Of a DNA stretch of 64,000 nt, positions 1 through 12,455 are shown piece after piece. The notes beneath the pieces are model-generated. The model had not been told where the DNA came from, ran no database searches, and saw nothing but the letters and a program-made list of their open reading frames with translations. Where the stretch lies: assembly GCA_001600055.1 (NCBI GenBank), contig BCIV01000014.1, forward strand, positions 124,001 through 188,000, written 5' to 3'. The stretch's first letter is position 1, and every line of letters begins with the position of its first letter. Both the position numbers and the translations under genes were made by a program. The DNA is from Filobasidium wieringae (Eukaryota; Basidiomycota; Tremellomycetes; Filobasidiales; Filobasidiaceae).

Positions 1-151
1 CGACGCAGGACTGCCAGAAACAACGGAAGAGGATTCTTCTTGTACGCAAGACAAGGGGGAGATCTTTCGTTCGAGTTTCTTCATAGAGTTCAGAGGTTAA
101 GAATATCCTTGGTGGTCGGGTCTTGACGGATCATACCCCTTACCCATCAAC

Positions 152-3100
152 ATGGTCGATTCAAACCCTTCAGGTCCTACTCGAAACGGGGCTAGCGGGG
201 GGAATATCTCACCAAAGGATCGATCGGAGAGTGGATCTTCTACGACACCTACCCCGACAAGTCACCAGACACCTGCAGTCATCGCCAGATCGTTCAGTAG
301 TGGTGCTCCAGCATCCTCTCGCATGAACAAGACGAATAGTAATGACAGAAGGGCGCAATCGGAGGAGAACGGTCAGGAGCCGGATCAGGAACAAGGGTTC
401 CAATCCAGTGGAATGTTATCCCCTTCAGCCTCCTCGACCGCATCTTTCGTCTTCCCCGTTAGATCCGTATTTGCCAACCTGGGAACCGGAGACACTCGAG
501 GTATTCGCGGATCTGGACCTAACGCTCCCCCTACGTACAACCAACCGCCAACCAAGGGAGTGAACACTATCGATTACGCCGCAGCGGATTATCAGAACCG
601 AGATCGTTCCCCCAGCTTACCCTCCAATACTACCGCCACCCAGGGTTCTTCCATCAGTAGTATTCTCGCTCAGGGTCAATCGATTCAGAACATGTTGGAA
701 TCGCATACCTACGATCTATCGGAATTACACAAAAACCTTCCTTGGTACAGACCTCCTTCTGGTCCGGGGAGACAGGATTCGAGCGGTTCTGATGCCGGAC
801 CGTCGAGCTTCCGACCACCGGGGATGACGGGGGCAGGATGTTATTCTGCACCTCTACCTATCGTCCCGGAGACGAGTCAGAGCGAATATTTCATCAACGC
901 CATGCTGGAGGAAGGGAGGAGGAAGAGCGATGGCGAAAAGGCGTCCGTTTCCGTTGAATCGTCACCGGCGGTTTTCCCCTCCCGATTCGAGGATGACGAA
1001 GAGGACACCGGTGGTCCTGATGGGTCCTCGAATTCTAGGAGACGAGAGTCGACAGAGAGCGCGAGGCATGCTCATGGACAGGTCGATCCTGCTCCTAAAG
1101 ACGCTCCCGCTCCGGGTCAAACGACCGAGAGATCCGGAAACGATCCAGCAGGGAACAAGACGTACAACTTTTCCCATCGACCTCGAGAAGGCAGCAAGAT
1201 CGATATTTCAGGTCCTTCGAATGGGAAGCGGTTGAGACCGTCGAGATTGTCGAAAGTTCGGGACAAGGGGTCTTTCTCCAGACGAAGAGGTTCTGAAGAA
1301 GCTCTGGAGGATGTGGATGAGAGTGATGATGGTGAATCGGACGACGAGGGTATGTATGGACGTCATCGGAACGTCCACATGCACGACAATCATCAATCCA
1401 ATGGATTGACTGAGACGGGTCGACGTGAAGAATCGGAATATACGAGCAGCGTATCTAGCCAATCTGGAGGGAAGACGGTCATGACCCAGACTATCAAACG
1501 GAGACACGAAGATGAAGAACCAGATGTGGGACCTGGAGGGGACGAACCAGATGGACCAGTGATTAGACGCGATCCACCCCCGGCAGATGATGCAAGGCAA
1601 GAACGGAACGGTCCTGGCATCGAGGAGGAAGAGGACGACATGCGACCGTTGTCGTCGAACAAGGGTAGCTCCGCGACCGGCACCGATCCTCATGCGCATG
1701 TGGATATGGCTGGTATCACTCTGCTCGGCCAGCCTTCAGACGGAACGTCTTCCTATGGTGATCGTACCAGTTCACTTCGAGGTAGCAAGGACGGGTTGCA
1801 CATGGCCATGAAAGGAGGAAAGAAGCAGAACAAGGCGCAAGCTAGCAGTATGCCTGATTATAAATCAAGCGTTCAACGCTTTGTCGACGGTCAAGCTTCT
1901 ACCACCAACATGACAGATCCCAACGCTCCTTCACCTAGTCCCAGACCAAAGAGCTCTACCTCTACTTCTGCTTCCGCCTCTTCTTCGTTCTCTAATAACG
2001 CTTCATCGACCCTGTCACAAGATGAAGAAGACAACATGGGCATGAGCGCGAAATCGGAAGAAATCGGCCGTTCTCATTCCCAACTCTCTGGTAGCCAATC
2101 AGAGACGGGAACAGACGAGCCTGTGATGACGGTTCGATTCGAACATGTGACAACAGAAGATGGTCATCATGTAGTGACAGGAAGAGAAGGACAGCTTGAG
2201 AAATGTGAAGATGAGGTGAGTGATGAGATTGCTGGCACGCAAGCAATCAACTGATAGCAGCTTGATGGAATCGACTCTAGCCTATTACTACTCCTGGCGC
2301 AGTACAAGTATTCGGTGTGCTCATGGTGATAGAGGAAGATTACGATAAGGACGAATTGACGGTACGACAGGTATCCGAGGTACGTTTGATAGGTGAAGAC
2401 GAGCTCGCCGATAGTGGCTGACAATAATTTGAATCGCAGAATTCGACAGACATTTTGGGTCTTTCTCCTCGATACCTCTTCAAATTACCTTGCTTTACTC
2501 AAGTCTTGTCCCGTCATCAAGCTCACGTCCTACGTGACAATCTAGATTATCTTCCGGATCCTGATACCGGCGATACCACGTTGACCGATGAAGGTCCACA
2601 CGTCTTCTTGTTGAATGGGTTAGGAGAGCCTGGCTCTGGAATAGATGCCTCTGATGATGCTTCATCCTCATCGGTCTCTGAAGACCGCCGTCGTGAATGG
2701 ACCTGCTGGGTCGCCGCTCATCGGCCAGCACAGAAGACGGGCCCAAATCAGGACGACGAACCCGCTGCGCCTACAAGGAATCTCATCATCCTTGAATTCG
2801 AACTCGAGAAGGACTTCCGGAATCCCTTGTATCCCCCTCAGCAGAAGACCACTACGTCGGATGCCGTTTCGCCCGCATCTGGCTCGAATGTCTCTGCAGT
2901 AGGGGACACTGGTGGCTCTGTCAGATCAGCAACTTCCGCATCCACTTTGAGAACGATCACAGGGAGTAACAACGAGACATCAACGGGTTCGTCGACGACT
3001 CGACCGTCAGTCGCTCTCACTCCAAGACAAAATTCCGATAATTCCGTCTCTGTCGTCTCAGGCGATACTTTGAGACAAGGACAAGGATACACATTGGGTG

Positions 3101-6100
3101 GATTGGAAGGTGAAGACGTTGAAATCAACCCTTCCGATATTCTGGAAAGTACCACCAGTCATGCCAAACCTCTCCGAGCATTGGAGCGACTGCGGCGGAT
3201 GACCCGAAATCAAACTGCATCGTCCGATGGAGGTGGAAGTGGCGGCTCTTCTGGTCCACGAGGAAGAAGGCCTCGAAATAAGAGGCGCGGGACCGGATCC
3301 GGTGGTGTAGGCACGATGGACGTCTTTGCGGTGTTGGCGCAAATCAATGATCAATTGAGCCAGGCACCGGATCTCGAAAACTTCTTGAAAATAGTAGTCG
3401 GGGTCATCAAGGATCTGACGCAGTTTCACAGATGTTTGGTTTACAGTTTCGACGCACAGTGGAATGGACAAGCGGTCGCAGAACTCGTTGACTGGGAGAA
3501 AACGCACGATCTGTACAAGGGTTTGCAATTTCCTGCTACGGATATTCCTGCCCAGGCAAGAGAGCTCTATCGTATCAATAAGGTCAGGATGCTATACGAC
3601 CGAGCTCATCCTACCGCTCGTATGGTTTTACGTAGCAAACGAGATCTAGATCAGCCCCTCGACATGACTCACTGCTATTTGCGTGCTATGAGCCCCATCC
3701 ACCTGGTTAGTTTGGGCTTGCTGCATTCTAGCCAGTTCGATTCGCTCACACTGAGCTTTTTTCACAGGTCTATCTTCGCAACATGGGGGTACGGTCTAGC
3801 ATGTCGATCGTACGTTGCCATGTGCCGTCTTGATTCTGTTGACACCGTCCAGTCGTTGAATCGTCTGCCATTTGTTTGACAGTCCATCATGGCTTTCGGA
3901 AGCCTTTGGGGTTTGATCGCTTGTCATGGTTATGGTGAGGCTGGTATGAGAGTCAGCTTCCCTGTGCGACAGATGCTCCGGCTCCTTAGCGACTCCGTCT
4001 CGCGTAACATTGAACGGCTCAGTTATGCTGCTAGGCTACACACTCGAAAGCTGGTAAGTTATTTGAACACTTCTTATTCAAGGCTTCCCGCTTAGACTTT
4101 CGCTGCACTTCGTAGATCAGCACGATCCCTACCGACTCTCATCCAACCGGTTACATCGTCTCCAATGCCAACGACTTGCTTCATCTGTTCGATGTAAGCC
4201 GTTTCTGAGAGAGATTCAGGCCTTAATCTGGATTAACTAAGAATGGCACTCCTTGCACAGGCTGATTGTGGAGTGCTTGTTATTGGAGAGGGTGCCAAGA
4301 TCTTGGGATCTAGCACTGAACATGGGCAGGAAATTCTTCTTATCGCTGAATATCTACGATACAAGCGTTACGGGTAAGTTTTCAGGCTACTCGCATATTA
4401 AGACACATTTTGGCTGAACCATTCATTTTGCAGTCAAATGCAAATTTCCTCGCACATAGCTGAGGACTTCCCGGAGCTGATGAAATCGCGAAACTTGCAA
4501 ATCATCAGTGGTTTGCTGTACGTCCCGCTCTCCACAGGAGGTCAGGATTTCATCGCTTTCCTGCGGAAGGGACAGTCTCGGGAAGTACATTGGGCCGGGA
4601 AACCTTACAAAGAAGGCAAAGAGAAAGGAGCGAATCTAGAACCGCGTCAATCGTTCAAGGTTTGGTCTGAAACCATTGCTGGAAAATCCAAGAACTGGAC
4701 TGATGAGCAGCTCGAGACTGCCGGAGTTCTAGCTCTTGTCTACGGGAAGTTCATTGAAGTCTGGCGTCAGAAAGAGTCGGCTTTACGTGCCAATCAAATG
4801 ACGTCCCTGCTTTTAAACAACGCAACTCACGAAGTGCGTACGCCTCTAAACCATATCATCAATTATTTGGAGTTGGCTCTGGATGGGCAATTGGACAACG
4901 AGACTCGTGAAAACCTGAGCAGGTCTCACGTTGCATCGAAGAGCTTACTCTTCACTATCAACGACTTGCTAGACTTAACCCGAATCGAAAGCGGGAACGA
5001 AACTGCTTTCAATGATCCCTTCGATCTTGGCCAATGCATCCAGGATGCAGCCCGGATCTACTCGTCGGAAGCGAAAAGATGCAATCTGAAATTCGATGTC
5101 GATACCAAGTTTGCTCCCGATGGCATGGTTCTCGGAGACCAGAAGAAAATCAGAACGGTTGTCGCCAACCTTATTGCCAATGCTGGTTCGTTAAGGTTTC
5201 TAAATCCACATTTCCTTACACAGGCTGACCTGCGATTACCCTCTCTTTAGTCAAGTATACTACGGCAGGTGAAATCTCCATATCGTGCAGGGTCAAAGGC
5301 GAAAATGAAGAAGGAGTCCCTCCAGCGCACACTGGGTTCCTCAAATCCGAAATCATCATTGCAGATACCGGCTGCGGAATCCCGACAGAAAAGCTTCAGG
5401 CCATGTTTGTCACATTCGAGCAAGCGGACTCGGGCCAATCCCCACAAACTACTGGCTTAGGTAAGTTCCCAATATCAGCTCCAATTGTATACATAGCTGA
5501 TATCAAGCCGGATGGATGCAGGTCTCGGTCTCGCTGTGGTGGCAAGGATAGTGGAACAGGTTGGCGGTACTCTTCGGGCGGACTCCGAGATCGGCGTAGG
5601 AACCAGATTCTATTTCAATCTGACCATGGCTCGCCATGAGGGTACAGCTACGACAAGCTCCGCGTCGCCCAGCGAACAAGCTTTGATTAAAACCCCAAGA
5701 AGAAGTGGCAGTATGGGATCTGGTTCAGGGGGAAGCATGGTTTCGGGTGGCTCGGGTGGCACGCGAGAGTTAGACAACTTCGTGGACGCCTTCTCAGCAT
5801 CGCATATGGCTCGAGGATCCGATAATGATGAGCGCATAGCTGCAGCAGAGGCTCGTATGAACCAACCAGGTACCTTCGCGGTCGCAGACAGTTCGTGGCC
5901 TATCAGACCAGCAAAGATGGAATCTGGCAAGCAGTCCAACGCGACAGCTAGACCTGGACTCCCGCGAAGTCAATCTGCATATAATACTCCAGCAGTCACC
6001 ACGCGCTCGCCTCGTCTGCGCATACAGACTTCTAATGGACACGGTCACTCTGGGTCTATCGAAGGATTCATGTCAGATACTCCCCCCTCGCCAACTACTA

Positions 6101-6866
6101 CTCATCATACATCCAACACAGATGAGAGCTATGCCAAGGCCGATGGTGGAGTCAAACCGACAAAACGAAGGAAGGAAAAGCCGTCTGGGGAGATACTTCG
6201 TATCTTGGTTGTAGAGGTAAGCTGCACTATCTTTGATCTACTCACGAACTAGCCTGACAAGTGAGACTTCCAGGATGACGATGTCAATCGGAAGATTCTC
6301 GAAAGGCGGCTCAAGTTGGATGGCCACGACGTCGTATCTGTTATCAATGGTCAGGAAGCAGTCGACCAATTCAAGCAGGACCTTTCGTTCGATTGTGTAT
6401 TGATGGATATACAGTAAGCACTGTCGCTCGACAATCGAAGATGTGTTGTTGTTGACAGTAGCCTATGTAACCTCCTTAGGATGCCAGTCATGGACGGTCG
6501 CAAATCGGCCGAGACGATTCGACAATATGAAGGTACTCTTGGACCACAGGATGTCAGGGGTAAAACCATCTCTGGCAGAATACCTATTCTTGCCGTTTCT
6601 GCGACCTTGCTGGAATCTGAACGGACTCAATTGGCTACCTATTTCGATGGTTGGATTCTCAAGCCTATCGATTTCAAACGGATGTTGCGCTTGTTGAGCG
6701 GAATCACCAAGCCTGAATTACGCAAAGAAGACGCCTACGTCCGGGGTGAATGGGAGAGGGGAGGATGGCTCAACGGTAAGTTTTCCTCTTCTGTAAATCA
6801 CGACGAATCTGAGCTGATCTTACAGCCGATTCGTCTATAGTGGCTCGTCGAAAATCTCAACATTAG
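152..6866 (+). CDS. Fungal phytochrome, hybrid histidine kinase/response regulator
   Basis: Red/far-red photoreceptor of the fungal phytochrome family, a cytosolic/nuclear biliverdin-binding hybrid kinase. Exon 1 (152-2215) encodes 688 mostly disordered Ser/Pro/Gly/acidic residues and ends in KCEDE, matching the biliverdin-attachment region of fungal and bacterial phytochromes (Cys685 here). PAS follows (2281-2379 and from 2440), then a GAF domain with the family's PATDIP motif near 3537-3554 and CYLRAMSPIHL near 3673-3705. The PHY region spans about 3883-4800. The kinase has an H-box NATHEVRTPLNH (about 4819-4854), an N-box (about 5150-5185, completed across an intron), G1 ADTGCGIP (about 5365), and G2 GLGLGLAVV, also split by an intron. 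The receiver domain (about 6200-6700) has the acceptor Asp in VLMDIQMPVMDG and the conserved Lys in ILKP. About a dozen short introns are needed. The stop is TAG 6864-6866 after a final spliced exon. The domain order is intact and the enzyme looks functional. Confidence 0.93.
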
Positions 6867-7272
6867 AATCTATTCTCACCTTTTCTTACTCAGTAACGTA
6901 CACGACATTAGACACGGTGGCTTCAGATGCACCAGATGTATCCTTTCCCTCTAGCATAATCTGACACGATCGACACGAACCGCCTCGATTGTAAATTGGT
7001 TTGTACGCATTAGCCGAGCAAGTTGTATCTATGGGTTTATAGTCTAGCTTATCAAGCTTATCATCGATGAGCCCTTATACAATAAGGTTTCAGAGTTCGG
7101 CGTGTCAAGATTCCTCTTCGTATCGTCTACATCAGTTGTCTCTCCTACCCCCCCTGATCAAAGGTATATGGGCAAAGTATACGCGTTGCTAGCAAAACAG
7201 TTTGCATCAGTAATGAAACTGGACCGATGTGCGTCTTTCTCTGGACTCACACGCTGACCAAGTCACCCGAAG
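6867..7272. other. Convergent intergenic region
   Basis: This 0.4 kb stretch lies between the phytochrome stop and the phospholipase D stop and should hold both 3' UTRs. I see no ORF with coding character, no repeat and no RNA gene. Confidence 0.6.
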
Positions 7273-10200
7273 TCATTTCTTTGACATCCTATAGATTTGA
7301 TGACCAGGAGAAACATGAGTAATTGGGCCGAAATGAACGGTTGAGACCGGACCTACGATCAAAAAGTCCAGGGGCATGTCAACTAAATGTCCCCTAATTT
7401 GCGAAAGTGTTTCCTTGACTTGTTGTATAGAAAGAGATCGGTCCGAGACGTGTCCGACCTAGACAGAATCGTTCAGTAGTCGGCGTACTTGGAGGTGAGA
7501 AGCGGGCTTACTCTTATACCAGCGGAAACTTTAGAGTATTCGGCGTAATCTTTCCATGATCGGATGTCGTTATTTGGAATCGGCCTGAATACCTTTTCAA
7601 AGGCCGCTCTATTCCGCATTCCAGTACCAGCCCAAACATCGTGGAAGCTTGCGGACAAAACGTCTTCTACGGCTTGGTCCTCGGGAGAACCAAAGTCGTA
7701 GGCGTTCGGAATGGGTGCAGGCAGTTGGTTGGGTCCAGGTTCGCTTCTTTCCAACGATACCGTCGACGAGGGCATAAGGCCGATATGTTCTCTCATGAGT
7801 CGTCGCCGCCAGGCCGAGGCCATTTTGCTGGCCATGTACGGCTTTCCGTCCATCACCATCTCGAAGTCAGGCTCCTCTTCTATACACAAGGCTATCTCCG
7901 AATCACGTTCACCAAGTTGGCTCCGATCGTTCAGATTGGCAGACCCGCAAATGACGCGTCGATCATCAACTATCATCAATTTGCTAGAACGGGGTTGTCA
8001 GATCGAATGATTCCTATAAAACAGGATCAGTACCCACCCACCTGTGAATATAACACAACTCAGAAATGTAAGACTCCAATTCTTCCTTATCGCTACCATT
8101 CCATTGCTCGTCAAAGAGGGTGGTCGGACACTGCATGCTGTGTTGACCGACTATAGCAATAACATTAATAGTTGAATTCCGGCGTCCGCAGAACCGTATC
8201 TTACCATTATCACTACTGTTATCTCGAAACGTGACGTTAGCCAATGTATTGTGCTACACGTCAGTCTTGCAGACTTACACATTCCGGTTGCTGAACTCAG
8301 CTCCGCGTTCGAATCGCTTGATCAGATCCAATGCCTGGCAATTAGATAGCCAATATGAGAGGGCCATCGGATCGACACGGCTACGGTCGCTACCTTACCT
8401 CCTCTACCGTTGAAGGCATTCTGACTCCCTTGTTGACCGTCTGCTTCTCAGCCACGTGATCTATTTCTGCGCTTTGGTCCTATGTCAAGTACATGTGTTC
8501 ATCATTTACTGCCTAGAAGAAATGTGTACGCGTGCTTACATGAGGTCTCGAGAGAATAACCGTTTCGTCTTTCTCTTTCATGTCTGCCGTAGGGTTACCA
8601 GCCCAGATCCTGGATAACGCGACTTGAGCTTGATGGAATGTTACCCCGGACTAATACGACATTGAGCGCGGTTGAGCATTCGTATCTGAAATTGAAAGAG
8701 AGGGGGGAGAATCGGAGCTGACATTTCTTTCCATGGTTTTGATCTCTTCCCAAGGACTGTGGATCCGATCATAGCTTCGGAGATTCCAAAACGAGATGTA
8801 TGGTTCAGGATCGTACCCAGCTTGTCTCACCTGATGATATCATCCGTCAGTACGACACCAGTTGGTAGGTGAACGATTCGCCTACCGTTTCCATGATCGA
8901 GCTTCCACCACTGGATAAAACGAAGAACGGGGTTTCAATACAGGTGGATTAAGCTTGACGCCAATTCCTTACCGGTTGATCGATCTATACTGCGCCTCAA
9001 TGATAGCTTTAACGGCGGGCGCGCCTTGGACCTCTCCAGCAAACGCTGGTAGCGCTGGTATCACCACGATGATCTGAAGAGGTAAACAACATGAGCATCC
9101 CCCTTCAGAAGCGTAGAGGCCTCAAATGCTCACCTTGAACTGCCTACCATCTCTCGCAGCAGAGATGATTCGTTGAGCTAACGCTGCTCCGATCTGGTTG
9201 GCAACTGGGTGCCCAGGAATGGTCGAAGTGACAAAGAATTGATTTTCTATGTAAATGGTATGATTGGCTTCCATTATCATCTGACAATAAGCATCTGCGA
9301 TTGGTTCGAGATCGTCAGTGGCTGATTCAGACCGAAATGAATAGCGGGCTCTCAGCTTCACCTTGAATTGACGTCTCTGTCAAAATCCCATGACTCCAGT
9401 CAGACGCGCTCCTCAGTACCTGCACGCTAAACTTTCCTCCCTGAGGTGTCGCCTCGTCCGCTCGGGGGAAATTACTGGGTGGACTGTGGTAAGGGTGAAA
9501 CCATTGTCTACCCTTTTCAGCCCATTCCGCTAAATGAGGATGCTCCATCCGACGAGCTTCACGACGCTGTCTATCGTGAACCTTCTCCACTGCTCCAGTC
9601 GAAGGCTGGATCTCGTCGAACGGGGCGGGCAGGGCGAGGTATTCGAACTTTCGATCGTGCTATGTATTATCGGGAGATGAGGAACAGGGGGTGAAAAGGT
9701 ATTTATCAGCAGAACATACCTTGTATTTATACTCCTTGATAAAGTTCCATCTGTGAGGAAAACGTCAGTCACGTGCGTTCTCGCCCATCTACACCAAGCT
9801 ACTCGCCTCTCGATAAAGTGTTGAGCCAAATCAACCACGGAAGGTCCAATGATGGTCAAAGAATTATCATGCCATGGCATTCTCGCTAAGCCCAACATCG
9901 CTGCATCAGCCAACAGCCTCGCTCGAAATGATAGCACACCCACCAGCATCCTGAATGGCCAAAGCGTTACTGGTAAACTTATCGACCGTCTGGAAATCCA
10001 TCAACCTCGAGTTATTGTAATCTTGACCTGGGAAAAGGGTCTTTGAGAATTCCTGCGGATGGACGTCGGCGAGGGGATGATCGGATGTATCCCAACGGCC
10101 GAAACACGCGTCGAGTCCTCCCATAGCTGCGATCCTGTTATCCACCAGGCATAGTTTTTCGTGATGACCTGAAACGAGTGATCGTGATCGGTTCGAGCCA

Positions 10201-11615
10201 GTTCAAGTTGGAACGGTACGGGGAACATGGCTCACTCCAATACATGGTCAACTCCCCATACTCGTGCTGTTCAATCGGTTCATCAATATCCTCCTCCCAC
10301 CCGTATCTTCCCATTCCAAACTCACCTGAGGATGTCTCTACCCAAACCCAAACCCAAATGGAAAAACTTTCAATCCAAACGATCCCATCCCCAAAATTGA
10401 CCCCCTCAAGTTACTCACCTGGACAACGATATTCTCCGAAAGATCCTCCAGCCACTATTCATGTTCAGTTCGACGTCAATCAGAATCCTCGCTCGATCGA
10501 GACATGACAACCTGGCTAGACTTACGTGTTTGGTATGAATGGAGGAAAGAGCCATACTAGCCTGAACCTCTTTGTACTAAAAACCATTTCGAAAAAACCA
10601 AATCAGATCGATCCGTCCTTATCGCTAGCAGAGAAACAAGCGATGAGACCACGTACGACGGAGATGTAGATCATGACTCCCTCCTGAGCCTTCCGCTGTA
10701 AAAGTCTATCCAGCCTGTATTCGGGGTACTTTGCTGGAGGTCTTCGGAGGTATAGTTCGGGGGATAACCACCTATCGTACGCAAGAGCAGCGGAACAATC
10801 AGTGTCATTGACCACCCCTTCCTGAATGAATTGGGTCGACGACCTACCAATCCAAAATGAAAACGCTCTCTCTAGCACTCTCGATGATCTCACTCATCAT
10901 CCAGAAATAATCCGCCCCGTCCACCGCATACTTGACGACGTTCCCCTCCCTCCTGGGGGCGAAGGAACGGAATCGATGGGAATCACGGATGGCTTCCATC
11001 TGCGCATCACGGGCCTTTTCGTGCGCTTCGTCGTGCCTGTGTTGAGGGTTTATCATGTACTGGAAACATGAACCAAAAAAAAAGGACGAGTTGGGTTTGA
11101 AAGGGAAATGTGAGTAGGTGGATCGGGTTGAGGGCGTGGAGAGAACCTTACGGCGGCCTGGGTGTCAAATGTGACAAGGGAAAGGGGAGAAACGTTCAAT
11201 TAGATCCCGTCCGTCTAAACCAACGCTTCTTATGATCTTCGGGATCTCGTTCAGTGTTTTACTCACAGAGACCTGAACGAGCGATCGATTGGGAGAGCGA
11301 GTATCGGAGAAGATATTAGTTTGTGTGGTACGGTGCGGAAGATCGGCCGGCCTAAAGAAGGTGGACTTGCTTTTAATTCGGAGACGACGCTGGCTAAGTG
11401 AGAAACCTGTTTGACTTGCAGGATTAGTTCTCGGTTCGTCCATATTATTGATCGCGTGACCGATCCCTCATCACCCTCGACCGCTTCCTTGATGAGCAAG
11501 AGGAACGGACTGGGAAGTCGATATCATATTGGAAGGGAAGACTGACTTTATCCCTCATCTTCTGGGTATGAGGATGTTTCTTCTTCTCCCCCTCGGGATC
11601 TTGATGTCCGACCAT
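7273..11615 (-). CDS. Phospholipase D family protein (two HKD motifs)
   Basis: Predicted phosphatidylcholine-hydrolysing phospholipase D making phosphatidic acid at membranes. The N-terminal part has FAPRREGNVVKYAVDGADYF (about 10930-11000) and WWLSPELYLRRPP, typical of fungal PLDs without a large PX/PH front. HKD motif 1 is HHEKLCLVDNRIAAMGG (about 10105-10170). The ENQFF segment is near 9230. HKD motif 2 is HSKLMIVDD, with its His-Ser codons on the exon before an intron (about 7993-8030), followed by GSANLNDRSQLGERDSE. The frame stays open to a TGA at 7473, but splicing from the gtaagc donor after GIR joins a last exon, ending at the TGA at 7275-7273, that continues family-like sequence (MPLDFLIV). 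I therefore prefer 7273 as the end. The start is uncertain: ATG 11615 opens a 23-codon exon with a good donor, but the next ATG is at 11056, and a 6-base exon may lie between. Confidence 0.85.
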
Positions 11616-12455
11616 CTTGTGCGTTTGGTATTCGATAACGGGAGAATAGGTTGGGTTGGGGGTATCGCAGGTTTCAGCGGGGAAGGGATGTAGGAACCGA
11701 ACTGGAAGGTAACCTTACAATGCTGCCTGCTGTTCCAGGTGAAACTGTCCGTCGAACTTGTTGAACAATCAATCGAGTCGATTCAGTTGAACGCGAAGTG
11801 GAATTGAATTCGATTACGTCATGAGAGATAACAAAGTAAACTCTATCCTCCTCCTGCACAGCGGCAGATCAGGGTGATTCGTTCACTCGAGGCGATAGGT
11901 AGGCCGTACGTCCCTCTAACACTCTCACTCGCAGTCAACTCGATAGGTCAACCACGCTCCACCGACGAAGCAGCCTGGAAGCCATGCCAAGGCCAAAAAG
12001 CAGAAATCGAACGAGACAGTTATGATCGGTTATCCGCGACGTAGAAGCATCAAAAGTCATCTTATGCGTTATTCACGTTCGCAGCATTCCACCATCTTGT
12101 ACACTCGATGTACCGGTGGTCCTGAGTGGATATCTGAGGTGGATAGGTCGACGATATGGTTCTGTACGAAAACCATGCCATCCATGATCCCGGTGTGGTA
12201 GTCCCTAGCAGTCGTCACAGCTAACCTAGCCCGGTCTGTGTGGTCGAGCCACAGCCAAAACGTCTGAGCGACTGTTCACAACGCGTGAGAAAGTCAATTT
12301 CCTTCATCGCTTCACCGATTCGCTCCGAGTTGCAACCACATCAACCTCGTTCATACGCTCGACCGTTCCTCTTGATTCCAAGCCCCAGCCTCGTCCTCCG
12401 TGCCACCTCCCACCCACCTAAAAGTCACTCACTTCAGATCAATAGCCACAAAAAA
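11616..12455. promoter_or_regulatory. Shared upstream region of the PLD and COX genes
   Basis: These 840 bp separate two divergent start codons and should contain both promoters and 5' leaders. Pyrimidine-rich tracts precede the COX start at 12456. I see no convincing ORF and no clear named operator. Confidence 0.4.

Noticed and set aside
1208..1699. 163-codon minus-strand ORF inside phytochrome exon 1
   Set aside because: Shadow of a Ser/Asp-rich plus-strand exon; no family resemblance and it lies opposite strong coding sequence.
7473..7550. PLD C-terminus ending at TGA 7473
   Set aside because: A gtaagc donor followed by a ctag acceptor joins a downstream exon with family-like MPLDFLIV; the nearer stop lies in the intron.
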